DNA from: Trichococcus alkaliphilus
GTDB lineage: Bacteria; Bacillota; Bacilli; Lactobacillales; Aerococcaceae
Assembly (NCBI RefSeq): GCF_003008695.1
Contig: NZ_PXZT01000001.1
Span: 285,940 to 349,939, forward strand
Length of the DNA: 64,000 bases
Reading direction: 5' to 3'
Shown one piece after another: positions 16,312 through 28,527 of this stretch (position 1 is its first letter; every line of letters starts with the position of its first letter). The notes under the pieces were generated by a model, which was given only the letters and a program-made list of their open reading frames with translations, had not been told where the DNA came from and did no database searches. The position numbers were made by a program, and so were the translations under genes.

Positions 16312-18963
16312 TTATTTTGTATTTTCCGCGATCCAGGCCGCAACGTGTTTCAGGGCATCAGGGATGCCTGCTGGGTTATTTCCGCCTGCTTGTGCCATAT
16401 CCGGACGTCCGCCGCCTTTGCCTCCAGCAAATGGAGCAAGCGTCTTGATCAGATCGCCGGCTTTCAGACCTTGTTCCAATTTCTCTTGGGAGACTGCCGC
16501 CAGCATATTGACTTTGCCGTCTGTAGCCGAAGCTGCCACGAAGAGATCAGAGACAGCTTTTTGACGCCATTGGTCAGCCAATTGACGCAACGCATTCATA
16601 TCCTGATTCTTCGTTTCATAAGTGATATATGTGACACCATTGACGGTCTCCACGTTCTCGAAGAGATCCTTGGCTTCGGCATTCATGATTTTCGCTTTCA
16701 AGGACTCATTTTCGCCTTGCATTTCCTTCATTTCTTGCTTGAGCTGATTGATTTTACCGGCTACTTCTTTTGTTTGTTGGGCTTTCACAAGCTGAGCCGC
16801 CTCGCTCAATTCAGCTTCTTTTGTGCGGAAATACTGATAAGCTGCCTGGCCGGTCACTGCTTCGATGCGTCGAACGCCTGCACCGATTCCGGATTCGGAC
16901 AAAATCTTGAAGACGCCGATGTCCTGCGAATTTTGCACATGAACCCCGCCGCATAATTCGACAGAGTAGCCGCCAACATCAACGACCCGGACTTCTTTGC
17001 CATATTTTTCACCGAACAAAGCCATGGCTCCCATTTCTTTCGCTTTATCGACGGTTGTTTCGACCGTTACGACAGGCAATGCTTCCCATATCTTTTCATT
17101 CACGATTTCTTCCATGCGCACCAACTCTTCTGCTGTGACTTGCCCGAAATGGGTGAAGTCAAAACGAAGTTGATTCGGGTTCACAAGCGAACCGGCTTGA
17201 TTGGCATGATTCCCCAAAACATCCTTCAGCGCTTGGTGCAACAGATGCGTCGCCGTATGGTTCTTGGTGATGCTTCTTCTGCGCGCTTCATCCACGTGCA
17301 GGACATAGGTTTCGTTCGAATGGATTTCCGTCAGGACACGCGCGATGTGCATCGTTTGGCCATTAGGGGCGCGTTTGACGTCTTCGATTTCTGCGATCAC
17401 TTCACCAGCTTCGGTTTCGATCGTTCCTTTGTCCGCGACCTGTCCACCCATTTCTGCATAGAACGGTGTTTCGCGGAAAATGATCTGAACGCGGTCATCT
17501 GCAGCTGCTTTTTCGACGATTTCGTCATTCGCAACCATCACTGAAAGCTCGGACGAAATTTTTGTTTGTGCATATCCGGAAAACGTGCTTGGAACCAGTA
17601 CTTCAGCCCAGACCGGGGATTGCACGGAGAAGGAGTCTTCCACTTGTCTTGCTGCACGGGCGCGGTTACGTTGTTCCTGCATCTCTTGGTTGAACCCTGC
17701 TGTGTCAACTGTGAAGCCTTTTTCTTCAGCATATTCGCTCGTCAATTCCAACGGGAAGCCGTATGTATCATACAGTTTGAAGGCATTCTTGCCGTTTACG
17801 GCAGTTTCGCCCTTTTCGTTCATCTCTTCAAAGACGCTGTTCAGGATTTCCATCCCTTCATGGATCGTTTCCTGGAAACGTTGCTCTTCATTTGTGATGA
17901 CTTTGATGATGAAATCTTGGTCCGCTTTGACTTCAGGATAATAAGATTCCATGATGGCTGCCACAACCGGAACCAATTCGTTCAGGAACAGTTTTTCGAT
18001 GCCCAATTTTTGGCCATGCATGACGGAGCGGCGGATCAAACGACGCAAAATGTAGCCGCGGCCTTCATTTGATGGCAAGGCACGGTCCCCGATCGCAAAG
18101 CTGACGGCGCGGACGTGATCAGCGATGACTTTGAAGGAAATATCCAATGTTTTGTTTTCGCCGTACTTCTTGCCGTTGCTCAGCGTCTCGATTTTTTCGA
18201 TGATCGGCATGAACAGATCCGTTTCGAAGTTGGTCGGTGTGTTTTGGACTACGCTCGTGACACGTTCCAGACCCATCCCCGTATCGACGTTCTTGTGCGG
18301 CAGCGGCTCATAGGTGCCATCCGGCTTGTGGTTGAATTCGGAGAACACTAGGTTCCAGATTTCAAGGTAGCGTTCATTTTCACCGCCCGGATACATTTCA
18401 GGGTCTCCGTCAGGCAAATCCTGGAAGGCTGGTCCGCGATCGTAAAAAATTTCCGTATCCGGTCCGCACGGGCCAGCTCCGATATCCCAGAAGTTGTCCG
18501 CGATCGGAACGATATGATTTTCCGCCAAACCGACTTTTTCCTGCCAAATGCGTTTTGTGTCCGTGTCTTCCGGATAATAGGTGACGTAAAGCAGCTCCGG
18601 ATCGAACGCCAACCATTTTTCATCAGTCAGGAATTCCCAAGCCCAAGGGATCGCTTCTTCTTTAAAGTAGTCCCCGATTGAAAAATTCCCCAACATTTCG
18701 AATAAAGTATGGTGTCTTGCCGTCACGCCGACATTTTCGATATCGTTTGTGCGGATACTTTTTTGAGCATTGGTGATGCGCGGATTTTCAGGAATCAACG
18801 TGCCATCAAAATATTTTTTCAATGTCGCTACGCCTGAGTTGATCCATAATAAGGTAGGGTCGTTGACCGGTATCAGCGAAGCGCTCGGCTCCACTTTTGA
18901 ACCTTTCGTTGCCCAAAAATCAAGATACATTTGGCGGATGTCACTGCTTTTCAGATTCTTCAT
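16312..18963 (-). CDS. alaS: Alanine--tRNA ligase
   Basis: 883 residues, normal length. The start MKNLKSSDIRQ at 18963 is chosen because AAGGAAGG lies just before it and the family begins there. The class II catalytic core has RHHTLFEMLGNFSIGDYFKEE (motif 2) and TGMGLERVTS (motif 3). The editing domain has HTATHLLHQAL and CGGVHV, whose His and Cys bind zinc. The C-Ala domain ends in GGKGGGRPDMAQAGG. It charges tRNA-Ala and is controlled by an upstream T-box. Confidence 0.97.
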   Translation of the reverse strand: MKNLKSSDIRQMYLDFWATKGSKVEPSASLIPVNDPTLLWINSGVATLKKYFDGTLIPENPRITNAQKSIRTNDIENVGVTARHHTLFEMLGNFSIGDYFKEEAIPWAWEFLTDEKWLAFDPELLYVTYYPEDTDTKRIWQEKVGLAENHIVPIADNFWDIGAGPCGPDTEIFYDRGPAFQDLPDGDPEMYPGGENERYLEIWNLVFSEFNHKPDGTYEPLPHKNVDTGMGLERVTSVVQNTPTNFETDLFMPIIEKIETLSNGKKYGENKTLDISFKVIADHVRAVSFAIGDRALPSNEGRGYILRRLIRRSVMHGQKLGIEKLFLNELVPVVAAIMESYYPEVKADQDFIIKVITNEEQRFQETIHEGMEILNSVFEEMNEKGETAVNGKNAFKLYDTYGFPLELTSEYAEEKGFTVDTAGFNQEMQEQRNRARAARQVEDSFSVQSPVWAEVLVPSTFSGYAQTKISSELSVMVANDEIVEKAAADDRVQIIFRETPFYAEMGGQVADKGTIETEAGEVIAEIEDVKRAPNGQTMHIARVLTEIHSNETYVLHVDEARRRSITKNHTATHLLHQALKDVLGNHANQAGSLVNPNQLRFDFTHFGQVTAEELVRMEEIVNEKIWEALPVVTVETTVDKAKEMGAMALFGEKYGKEVRVVDVGGYSVELCGGVHVQNSQDIGVFKILSESGIGAGVRRIEAVTGQAAYQYFRTKEAELSEAAQLVKAQQTKEVAGKINQLKQEMKEMQGENESLKAKIMNAEAKDLFENVETVNGVTYITYETKNQDMNALRQLADQWRQKAVSDLFVAASATDGKVNMLAAVSQEKLEQGLKAGDLIKTLAPFAGGKGGGRPDMAQAGGNNPAGIPDALKHVAAWIAENTK

Positions 18964-19222
18964 TATTACCTTCCTTTTCTCTTCATTTATTTTTGGAGTG
19001 TATAAAATAAAAAACACCCCACTGCATACAAGGACGAATCACGCGGTACCACCTTGTTTGCAATGAAATGTTTTGATCATTCATTACCTCTCGGATCCGT
19101 TAACGCTGGAAGCGATAGTATTTCTACTATATTCACGCAAAGGGAGCATAAACGGATGCGTTTCCTTTCACCAAACGGAAACTCTCTTTTGTTATCCATT
19201 CCTATATCCTCTGCTTCAATCA
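18964..19222 (-). promoter_or_regulatory. T-box riboswitch of alaS
   Basis: The minus strand carries the T-box core AAGGTGGTACCGCGTG (about 19062-19047), followed by GATTCGTCC and a weak stem before a T-run at about 19018-19008. Further upstream is a Stem I with AGAGAG and a distal arm GTTTCC...GGTGAAAGGAAAC. Alanine triplets (GCA, GCT) occur on the 3' side of Stem I, but I could not fix the specifier. Uncharged tRNA-Ala should favour read-through into alaS. Confidence 0.9.
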
Positions 19223-19228
19223 AAAACT

Positions 19229-19257
19229 AGTATAACCAAAATTGCGTCCGCATGCAA
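19229..19257 (-). promoter_or_regulatory. alaS promoter
   Basis: Minus-strand TTGCAT (19257-19252), 17 bases, TATACT (19234-19229); it lies directly before the T-box leader. Confidence 0.75.
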
Positions 19258-19283
19258 GCAATTCTTAAGAAAAGCGGATCCGG

Positions 19284-20390
19284 TCACATTTCTATGCGGA
19301 TGGAACGTCTTGCGCAGTAATAACCGGGTGACAATGGCTCTTGCTGCTTCGCTTTCAAAGCATCCGCATGGTTTACATAATAGGTAGCGTAAGGCAGGAG
19401 TTTCTCAAGTATATTCTCGGCTTGAATGAAAATCCAGCCGCCTTTAGCCAACAGCCCGTCTTCGACGAGTTCTGGTCCCCAGCCCATGTTCGCGATTTCC
19501 AGACCGAACATATTTTTTTTGTAGAGGTAGCTTTCATCCGGTTCGAACAGGTTGCGATGCAACTGATTGCCCCAACGGAAAAGCCTGCGGGTGGATGCCC
19601 CGCAGCAATATTCCCATTCATCGCTGGACAACAGCCCCATACCATCTTTCTCCAATTGCTTGCGCATTTCTGCATAAGTTGTCTGGTAAGGAGCGTATAC
19701 GGTGTACGTATCCAAATCTTCATTCTGCCTCAGGAAGAAGGCATCATTTTGGACCAGATGCGCCGGAAAATCCGCAAATACCGACGATCCGTTTGCACTC
19801 GGCATCAAGGCTTGATGAATGTCTTTCTCGTGTATGCTGAACCAATCGCTCTGGCCTTCAAATTTCCCGTTTATGACTGCATAATTCCCGACTTTCGTCA
19901 TTCCCACATAAGTCGGACTGACTTCCACCAATAACGGCGGGATTTCTGTCGTCCGGAGCTGCGACATTTGGCTGTTGACCAATTCGTCCAATTCATCCAA
20001 AGAATGGATCGGTTCGATTTTCTTCTTCATCCAATGATCGTCATGCAAAAACTCAGCGCCTTGAACAGATAGTTTCAGGCAATTTTCGATGGCGAGGTAC
20101 ATCTCTTTCCTGTCGGAGCTGATGTCCAATGGGTCCAGGCCGTTGATTCCGCTGTCCCAACCGAGGACGGCCTCCTTGTGCCCGGGCACAAAAACAAACA
20201 GTGCGCCGTTGATGTCAACTGTAAACGTCTCTGTTTTGATTCCGCCCATCTGGTAATACGCCGGACGGATATCCGCGACAGGCAACAGGGGATTCACAAA
20301 ATAACGGACAACGCTGCTGGCCAGAACAAGCTTGTGCTCCATCGGGATGTTCTTCCAGTTCGGATTCATCAATTGATCAAATAGTTCCAT
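19284..20390 (-). CDS. Unrecognised protein with formylglycine-enzyme-like C-terminal motifs
   Basis: 368 residues, no signal peptide or membrane helix. The first ~150 residues look like a separate alpha/beta domain (FTVDINGALFVFVPG, VLGWDSGINGLDPLD). From about residue 155 the sequence recalls the SUMF1/formylglycine-generating-enzyme fold: PTYVGMTKVGNYAV, then LLSSDEWEYCCGAS, RRLFRWGN and a CARRSIRI ending. These parallel LPTEAEWEYAARG, YPWGN and the RVVR-type tail of that family. The Cys pair of anaerobic and aerobic FGE is not clearly conserved, so catalysis is doubtful. It is a single gene between alaS and recD2. Function unknown; the fold assignment is an inference. Confidence 0.6.
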   Translation of the reverse strand: MELFDQLMNPNWKNIPMEHKLVLASSVVRYFVNPLLPVADIRPAYYQMGGIKTETFTVDINGALFVFVPGHKEAVLGWDSGINGLDPLDISSDRKEMYLAIENCLKLSVQGAEFLHDDHWMKKKIEPIHSLDELDELVNSQMSQLRTTEIPPLLVEVSPTYVGMTKVGNYAVINGKFEGQSDWFSIHEKDIHQALMPSANGSSVFADFPAHLVQNDAFFLRQNEDLDTYTVYAPYQTTYAEMRKQLEKDGMGLLSSDEWEYCCGASTRRLFRWGNQLHRNLFEPDESYLYKKNMFGLEIANMGWGPELVEDGLLAKGGWIFIQAENILEKLLPYATYYVNHADALKAKQQEPLSPGYYCARRSIRIEM

Positions 20391-20557
20391 GATACCACTC
20401 TCTTCTTGTAGCTGTATTGGAAAACCAGTAAATTGCTTTACTGTCAGTATAGCAGAATATTGAGGCGGCGAGTAGCTTATTTCTTTCGCGAATCGACCGA
20501 CTTCGGATGCGACCTTGATCGAAGCATTCTGCGTTGATTGATTTTCTGGCAGCAGAA

Positions 20558-20593
20558 AAGTCCGCAGACAAATTCTTCATTGTCTGCGGACTT
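20558..20593 (-). terminator. recD2 terminator
   Basis: Perfect 14-base arms AAGTCCGCAGACAA and TTGTCTGCGGACTT, with TTTTC following on the minus strand. Confidence 0.85.
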
Positions 20594-20601
20594 CTCCCGG
20601 A

Positions 20602-23100
20602 TTATTTTTCATTCATGAACGTTTCCGGCGTTATATTTTCCATGCCGATCATCGGATCGATGCTCCCATCGGAAATCTGTCCGATAGTCAAATGGTAGAC
20701 GGGTATTAATTTTGGAGACTCTTTGTTTTCTGGCTTTTGGGTTGCGGATTCTGCAGTTGTTTCGGTGATCGATACAACAGTTTCATTCCCGGCGCCGGGC
20801 GCCTTCGTTGCCTTGCTTTCGGCGGGCTCTTCCGCAGTGAAGACCTTGTCATTGTTCAGGTTTCGTTCCAGTTTCTCGTGCAGCATCGTTTTCCGGATGT
20901 CGCCGGTGCTTACGACAGCCGTTTCGAAAGCTTCGTAATCGCCGCACAAAATCAATTTGCTTTTGCTTCTGGTGATGGCTGTGTAAAGCAGATTACGGCG
21001 CAACATCCGTCCGTACTGTTTCACCATCGGCAGAATGACCATCGTAAATTCGCTGCCCTGCGATTTATGGATGGAGCAACAGTAAGCCAGCACGAACTTG
21101 TTCCAATTATTCCGATTGTAGGTGACCTCGACTGTATCGAACAGGATTGTGATCTGGTCGACTTTCTCCTCCGTTTCCTTGGCGAATTGGATGGCAGTGA
21201 TTTCACCCATGTCCCCGTTGAAGACATTGTTTTCCGGTTGATTCACCAACTGAAGCACCTTGTCGCCTACCCGATAGACGACATCAAAAAAAGCGACTTC
21301 CCGTCTTTTCTTGTTCCCTTTCGGATTGAAAATCTCCTGCATCATCGTATTGATGGCATCAATGCCGGCAGCGCCTTTGTACATAGGGGCCAGAATCTGG
21401 ATATCCTTCGCGGTGAAACCTTTTGACTTCGCCTTTTCGACGACTTGCCGGATTACCGGCTCGATCTGGTGCGTTTGGCAAGGCAGAAACGACCGGTCCG
21501 CTTGATTGTTCCGGAAATCGCGGGGGAGGATGCCGTTCTTGATTTCGTGCGCTAACGGGATGATCGATGAATCGCCGGATTGCCTGAATATCTCATTCAG
21601 CTCGACCTGCGGCAATGATTTGCAGTTCAGAAGATCGAACAACACTTGGCCCGGCCCGACCGACGGCAATTGGTCCTTATCCCCCACAAACAGCACTTGC
21701 ATTCCCTGTGGCACGGACTTCAGAAGCCTGTGCATCAACCACGTATCCACCATCGAAACTTCGTCGATGATCAACAGCTTGCCCTCCAGCTCTTGCGTAT
21801 AAAGCTCCTCGGATTCCTTTTCCTGGCCCGTCAAACCCAGCAAGCGATGAATCGTGCTGCCGGGCAGGCCTGTCGTTTCCTGCATCCGTTTTGCGGCACG
21901 TCCGGTCGGAGCGGCTAGCAATATCGGGAAAAGTCCGTCTTTGTAATCGTGAGGGTCTTCCGGCAGGTCGTTCAATTCGGAGAACATGCGCACGATCCCT
22001 TTCAGAACGGTCGTTTTGCCGGTACCGGGTCCCCCGGTCAGGATGAAGAACGGTGATAGCAAAGCTGCTTTTATCGCTTCAATTTGGGAGGCACCGTAGC
22101 GGATCTGCAAGTTTGATTGCAGATGTTCGATTTCCAGATCCAAATCCACTCCCGGGTAAGCAATTTTCGTCTTTCGTTTCAGAAGCCTATCGATCGATGA
22201 TGCGATGCCCTCTTCTGCGAAATAAAGGGATGGGATGGCAAAACGGCTGTGATCCTCGACCACTTTCATGTCCATCACCATCTCCATCAGCGCCTCAATG
22301 ACGGGCGCATCCTCGATGATGAAGCGGCGGCTTTGCTCAAGCAAGTGGATCGTCCGCTCAAGCAAGACTGTCCCGTCGACATATGTATCCCCGTTCGAGA
22401 GGCAAAGTTCCTGCAACGTCGCAAACAAGCCACCCTTCAGCCGGCTAGTGTGATCCGGAGCGAAATTCAACTCCTCCGCCAATTGATCGGCCTTCTTGAA
22501 GCCGATGCCTTCGATGTCCTCGAGCAGTCGGTAAGGATTTTCGTTAAGGACAGTCAGCGTTTCGGTGCGGTAAAAATGGAAGATATTCGCTGCTTGATTA
22601 TTGGAGAAACCATAATTCCCCAATGCAATCAGGATCTTCTCGGTCCCTTGCGTCTGCATCAGGACATCGCGCATCATTTCCCTTTTTTTGGGTGTCATAC
22701 CGCTGATATTTTTCAGCGCCTCCGGGTCATCAAGGATGACGTCGACCGCTTCCTCGCCAAAAGTCTCGACGATTTTTTCAGCAGTCCGTTTACCGATGCC
22801 CGGGAACCGTTCCCCTGACAAGAATGCAATCAACCCATTCTTGGAGGTTGGTTTTTCCTGTTGATAGGAATTGGCTTGGAATTGGACCCCGTATCTTGGA
22901 TGCTCCACGACCTCACCAAAAAAACGGTAGGCTGTATCTTCGGTTATCTGCCCGAAGCTTCCCGTGACGACAATTTCATCATGCTTTTGCGGGAGATTCG
23001 ATTCACTGACTGAAATCAGCATGACTTTGTAGAAATTACTCGCGTTTTCAAAGAAAATCGCTTTGATTTCTCCAACGATATAGCCTTGTTCTGTATCCAT
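20602..23100 (-). CDS. recD2: RecD2-type SF1B DNA helicase
   Basis: 832 residues, as expected for RecBCD-independent RecD2. The N-terminal OB and helix-hairpin-helix part (GIGKRTAEKIVETFG near residue 95, GIGFKKADQLAEEL near 195) precedes the motor. Motor motifs are FILTGGPGTGKTT (Walker A, about 353-365), LLIIDEVSMVDTWL (motif II), FVGDKDQLPSVGPG (motif III), a Gln/Arg motif IV region, and CSIHKSQGSEF with YTAITRSKSKL (motifs V and VI). It unwinds DNA 5'-3' in repair and mismatch-related processes. The C-terminal ~90 residues form a low-complexity tail typical of this group. Confidence 0.93.
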   Translation of the reverse strand: MDTEQGYIVGEIKAIFFENASNFYKVMLISVSESNLPQKHDEIVVTGSFGQITEDTAYRFFGEVVEHPRYGVQFQANSYQQEKPTSKNGLIAFLSGERFPGIGKRTAEKIVETFGEEAVDVILDDPEALKNISGMTPKKREMMRDVLMQTQGTEKILIALGNYGFSNNQAANIFHFYRTETLTVLNENPYRLLEDIEGIGFKKADQLAEELNFAPDHTSRLKGGLFATLQELCLSNGDTYVDGTVLLERTIHLLEQSRRFIIEDAPVIEALMEMVMDMKVVEDHSRFAIPSLYFAEEGIASSIDRLLKRKTKIAYPGVDLDLEIEHLQSNLQIRYGASQIEAIKAALLSPFFILTGGPGTGKTTVLKGIVRMFSELNDLPEDPHDYKDGLFPILLAAPTGRAAKRMQETTGLPGSTIHRLLGLTGQEKESEELYTQELEGKLLIIDEVSMVDTWLMHRLLKSVPQGMQVLFVGDKDQLPSVGPGQVLFDLLNCKSLPQVELNEIFRQSGDSSIIPLAHEIKNGILPRDFRNNQADRSFLPCQTHQIEPVIRQVVEKAKSKGFTAKDIQILAPMYKGAAGIDAINTMMQEIFNPKGNKKRREVAFFDVVYRVGDKVLQLVNQPENNVFNGDMGEITAIQFAKETEEKVDQITILFDTVEVTYNRNNWNKFVLAYCCSIHKSQGSEFTMVILPMVKQYGRMLRRNLLYTAITRSKSKLILCGDYEAFETAVVSTGDIRKTMLHEKLERNLNNDKVFTAEEPAESKATKAPGAGNETVVSITETTAESATQKPENKESPKLIPVYHLTIGQISDGSIDPMIGMENITPETFMNEK

Positions 23101-23186
23101 CCGGATGATCCCCTCCCTTTTTTTGACTATACAGACTTGTTACAAGATTCCTTAAGAACGATACCACAATTCCCGACCAAATTAAA

Positions 23187-23215
23187 GAGAGGCCGGAGAA
23201 AAAAACCGGCCTCTC
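23187..23215 (-). terminator. mnmA terminator
   Basis: Ten-base GC-rich arms GAGAGGCCGG and CCGGCCTCTC around an A/T loop, 10 bases after the mnmA stop. Confidence 0.75.
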
Positions 23216-23224
23216 GCTTATTGT

Positions 23225-25080
<1,856 letters not shown>

Positions 25081-25144
25081 TCCGTCACTTCCGATCTTCT
25101 TGAATTGTATGGATTGCCAAAAAACTTTTGCAATAAAGAAAACA

Positions 25145-25174
25145 AAGCAGAAAACCTTGGAAGGATTTCTGCTT
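25145..25174 (-). terminator. metY terminator
   Basis: Minus-strand AAGCAGAAATCC...GGTTTTCTGCTT hairpin followed by TGTTTTCTTT. Confidence 0.7.
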
Positions 25175-25195
25175 CATTTTCAGGGAAACTTTCGA

Positions 25196-26488
25196 TCAGA
25201 CTGTATAAGGCTTAGCATCCAGATTCAGGTGTGCCAAAGCTTGCTCGATATCTTCGATGATGTCTTCAACGTTTTCAAGCCCTACCGAAAAGCGTATCAG
25301 GCCTGGTGTGATGCCTGCTGCCGCCAATTGTTCATCGGTAAGCTGTCTGTGGGTCGAACTTGCCGGGTGGAGCACACAAGTCCGGATGTCGGCCACATGG
25401 ACTTCATTGGACGCCAACTTCAGGCTGTCCATGAATTTGATGGCATTTTCTCTGCTTCCTTCGATCGAAAGCGAAATGACGCCGCACGTTCCGAGCGGCA
25501 GATATTTATTTGCCAATTCGTGGTACTTGTCTCCTTCTAAGCCAGGATAATTCACAAATTCGACTTTTTCGGATTGTTTGAAATATTCAGCGACTTTCAA
25601 GGCATTGCTGCAATGTCTGTCCATCCTCACAGGCAGTGTTTCAAGCCCCAGATTCAACAAGAAGGCAGCATTGGCGCTTGGGTATGCCCCCATGTCCCTC
25701 ATCATCTGTACCCGTGCTTTAGTGATGTATGCAGCGTTCTCGAAGCTTTCCGTATAGACGATGCCGTGATAGGATTCATCCGGTTCGGTGAATTCTGGGA
25801 AATTGCCGTTCTTCCAGTCAAAATTGCCGCTGTCGACAATGACCCCGCCCATCTGCACAGCATGGCCATCCATGTATTTAGAGGTGGAATGGACCACGAT
25901 GTCTGCTCCAAACTCGAACGGTCGGCAAAGGTACGGCGTCGGGAACGTGTTGTCCACTATCAAAGGCACGTTGTTGTTGTGAGCAATCGCTGCCCATTTT
26001 TCGATGTCCAGAACGGACAAAGCGGGGTTTGCGATGGTTTCGCCGAATACAGCTTTCGTGTTCGGTTTGAACATTTTTTGGATTTCTTCCTTAGGCAGTT
26101 CTTGATCGACAAATGTGCATTCGATTCCGAATCGCTTCAAAGTCACGGCAAACAGATTGATGGTTCCGCCATAAATGGAGGCGGTGCTGATGAAATGATC
26201 GCCTTCCTTCAGGATGTTCATCAAACTGATCATGGTGGCTGCCTGTCCGGAAGTTGTGCACAAAGCCCCTGCGCCACCCTCCATCGCTGCAATTTTCTCT
26301 TCCACGGCCGCAACAGTAGGATTGGAGATGCGCGAATACATGTGTCCGGCAGCCGTCAAGTCGAATAATTTACCGATATGCTCCGTCGAGTCATATCTGT
26401 ACGTGGTGCTTTGGTAAATCGGAAGCGCACTTGGCTCACCGTTCCCTGGGTGATACCCTTCGTGTAAACATTGTGTTTCAATTCTCAT
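25196..26488 (-). CDS. metY: O-acetylhomoserine sulfhydrylase (MetY-type)
   Basis: 430 residues, longer than cystathionine synthases and right for the O-acetylhomoserine (thiol)-lyase group. This is a PLP-dependent Cys/Met metabolism enzyme. YQSTTYRYDSTEH is at the start, the substrate-binding YSRISNPT near residue 52, IVDNTFPTPYLCRP in the middle, and the PLP Lys in HSTSKYMDGH near residue 208. It makes homocysteine from O-acetylhomoserine and sulfide. The second of two tandem ATGs (26488) has better spacing to AGGAGGG than the first. Confidence 0.92.
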   Translation of the reverse strand: MRIETQCLHEGYHPGNGEPSALPIYQSTTYRYDSTEHIGKLFDLTAAGHMYSRISNPTVAAVEEKIAAMEGGAGALCTTSGQAATMISLMNILKEGDHFISTASIYGGTINLFAVTLKRFGIECTFVDQELPKEEIQKMFKPNTKAVFGETIANPALSVLDIEKWAAIAHNNNVPLIVDNTFPTPYLCRPFEFGADIVVHSTSKYMDGHAVQMGGVIVDSGNFDWKNGNFPEFTEPDESYHGIVYTESFENAAYITKARVQMMRDMGAYPSANAAFLLNLGLETLPVRMDRHCSNALKVAEYFKQSEKVEFVNYPGLEGDKYHELANKYLPLGTCGVISLSIEGSRENAIKFMDSLKLASNEVHVADIRTCVLHPASSTHRQLTDEQLAAAGITPGLIRFSVGLENVEDIIEDIEQALAHLNLDAKPYTV

Positions 26489-26603
26489 CATTGACCCTCC
26501 TCATTAAGATAACGCTCATAATCTCATATATATTTAACATTTTACCACAATTCCAAAAGGCTTTGTGGAGATGTTGAGGCGAAATTGAAAGATCCTGAGG
26601 AAC

Positions 26604-26629
26604 AAAAAAAGACAGAGCGTGTCTGTCTT
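26604..26629 (-). terminator. xpt terminator
   Basis: Minus-strand AAGACAGACACGCTCTGTCTT stem followed by a T-run of seven. Confidence 0.75.
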
Positions 26630-26638
26630 CCGGACTTG

Positions 26639-27247
<609 letters not shown>

Positions 27248-27308
27248 CTATCAGCCGCTTGCTACAATCGGCTAGCATGACTTATTTCCGTTAACAAATA
27301 ACAGTAAA

Positions 27309-27337
27309 ACAATACAGATAATCTTCGCTTTTGTCAA
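27309..27337 (-). promoter_or_regulatory. xpt promoter
   Basis: Minus-strand TTGACA (27337-27332), 17 bases, TATTGT (27314-27309), nearly consensus. It leaves a leader of about 90 bases with a small hairpin (AGCCGATTGTAGCAAGCGGCT) but no purine-aptamer core. An inverted CGAA...TTCG arrangement at 27384-27403 lies upstream of the -35. Confidence 0.8.
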
Positions 27338-27423
27338 CCGTCCGTAAGCGTTATCGCCGATTGGGGCAAGCATCCACCCGGAAAAACGAACAAATCTTCA
27401 TTCGGACAGTTTTTTATCCGTAG

Positions 27424-27465
27424 AAGAAAAAACGAGAAGGATCCGGCTACCGGACCCTTCTCGTT
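27424..27465 (-). terminator. Terminator of the formate/nitrite channel gene
   Basis: Minus-strand AACGAGAAGGGTCCGG...CCGGATCCTTCTCGTT stem followed by TTTTTCTTC. Confidence 0.88.
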
Positions 27466-27479
27466 TTCAGTTGTGAAGC

Positions 27480-28283
27480 TTAGTCTACGTATACTTCGGA
27501 ATCTTTGTTCATCCATGCGTATAGCAAACCGATGATCAGTCCGCCGCCGATGTAATTGCCGATCATAGCGAAGAACCAGTTCGTCAGAACGCTGCCGACC
27601 GTCATCCCTGGCAAAGCGCCGCCGAATGCGAAAAACGCAAGGCTGAAGGACGAGAAGTTGGCGATTACGTGCTCAAAGCCTAAAAATGCAAAGATGAAGA
27701 TGATGAAAATGGTCGAGAAAAGCTTGCCGGCGTCATCCTTCATATGCGCGCTCACAAATACAGTCGTATTTACGATGACGTTTGCGAAAATACCTTCGGC
27801 TACCATCTGGATAGGTGTTTTGAGCAACTTGCCTTCAACTGCATGGAAAAGGAAGTGCTCAGCCGGTAAATCTTGGAAAATGTTCGTGAATGACATGACG
27901 AATGAAGCGATTGTGCCGCCGATAAGGTTGAATAGGATACAAGCGAATAAAATTGCTAAAGCTCTTTTTGGTGCCAGCACCTTGCGGTAAATGGCTGCTG
28001 TCATGTACATCATATTGGATGTACCCAATTCTGTGTTCATGTAATTGATCATTACCAAAGACCATGCAAACATGAATGAGTAGAAAAATTTCCCGCTACC
28101 GGGCAGCATATGTTCTGCTTTTTCAGCGACCATAACGGCGATTGATGTACCCAACGTCAAAAACATACCGGCAAGCATACATCTGATGAAATATTTTACT
28201 TGTGAAGTCTCAAATAAATGTGACTTCTTGAGGGCGCTTTTATCAACTGTAGTCATGGCTGCGCCTTGATATTTTTGTTCCAC
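27480..28283 (-). CDS. Formate/nitrite transporter (FNT) family channel
   Basis: About 267 residues with six membrane helices. FNT marks seen are VMINYMNTELGTSNMMYM in the first half, FANVIVNTTVFVSAHMKDDAGK (pore-loop region) and FLGFEHVIANF with the pore-lining His-like position, then NYIGGGLIIGLLYAW at the end. These pentameric channels pass formate, nitrite or hydrosulfide. I prefer the GTG at 28283, 9 bases after GGGAG; ATGs at 28292 and 28256 are alternatives. The substrate is not decided. A fermentative organism with acetate kinase would plausibly export formate. Confidence 0.88.
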   Translation of the reverse strand: MEQKYQGAAMTTVDKSALKKSHLFETSQVKYFIRCMLAGMFLTLGTSIAVMVAEKAEHMLPGSGKFFYSFMFAWSLVMINYMNTELGTSNMMYMTAAIYRKVLAPKRALAILFACILFNLIGGTIASFVMSFTNIFQDLPAEHFLFHAVEGKLLKTPIQMVAEGIFANVIVNTTVFVSAHMKDDAGKLFSTIFIIFIFAFLGFEHVIANFSSFSLAFFAFGGALPGMTVGSVLTNWFFAMIGNYIGGGLIIGLLYAWMNKDSEVYVD

Positions 28284-28453
28284 TTTCTTCATCTCCCGAA
28301 TTGTTTGTGCGATTCTGAATAAGTATATCATATTTCATAGGAATTGGAATGAAAAAAATAACGGTTTATATAATTATATTAATGTACTTATAGTGTGCAT
28401 CGTGTTTTTTTGGTGCACATGCATCTAAGCAAGTTACGTTTTTCAATTTAATG

Positions 28454-28495
28454 CAAAAAAGACCGGCCGTAAGATTAACTCTCACAGTACCGGTC
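28454..28495 (-). terminator. Terminator of the DUF1831 gene
   Basis: Minus-strand GACCGG...CCGGTC stem with a long loop, followed by TTTTTTGC. Confidence 0.7.
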
Positions 28496-28527
28496 CGTTG
28501 TTTTCAGATATCGTAAATAAGTTTGGC

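Noticed and set aside
25574..26368. Plus-strand open frame of 264 codons
   Set aside because: Antisense to metY; no ribosome site and no family match.
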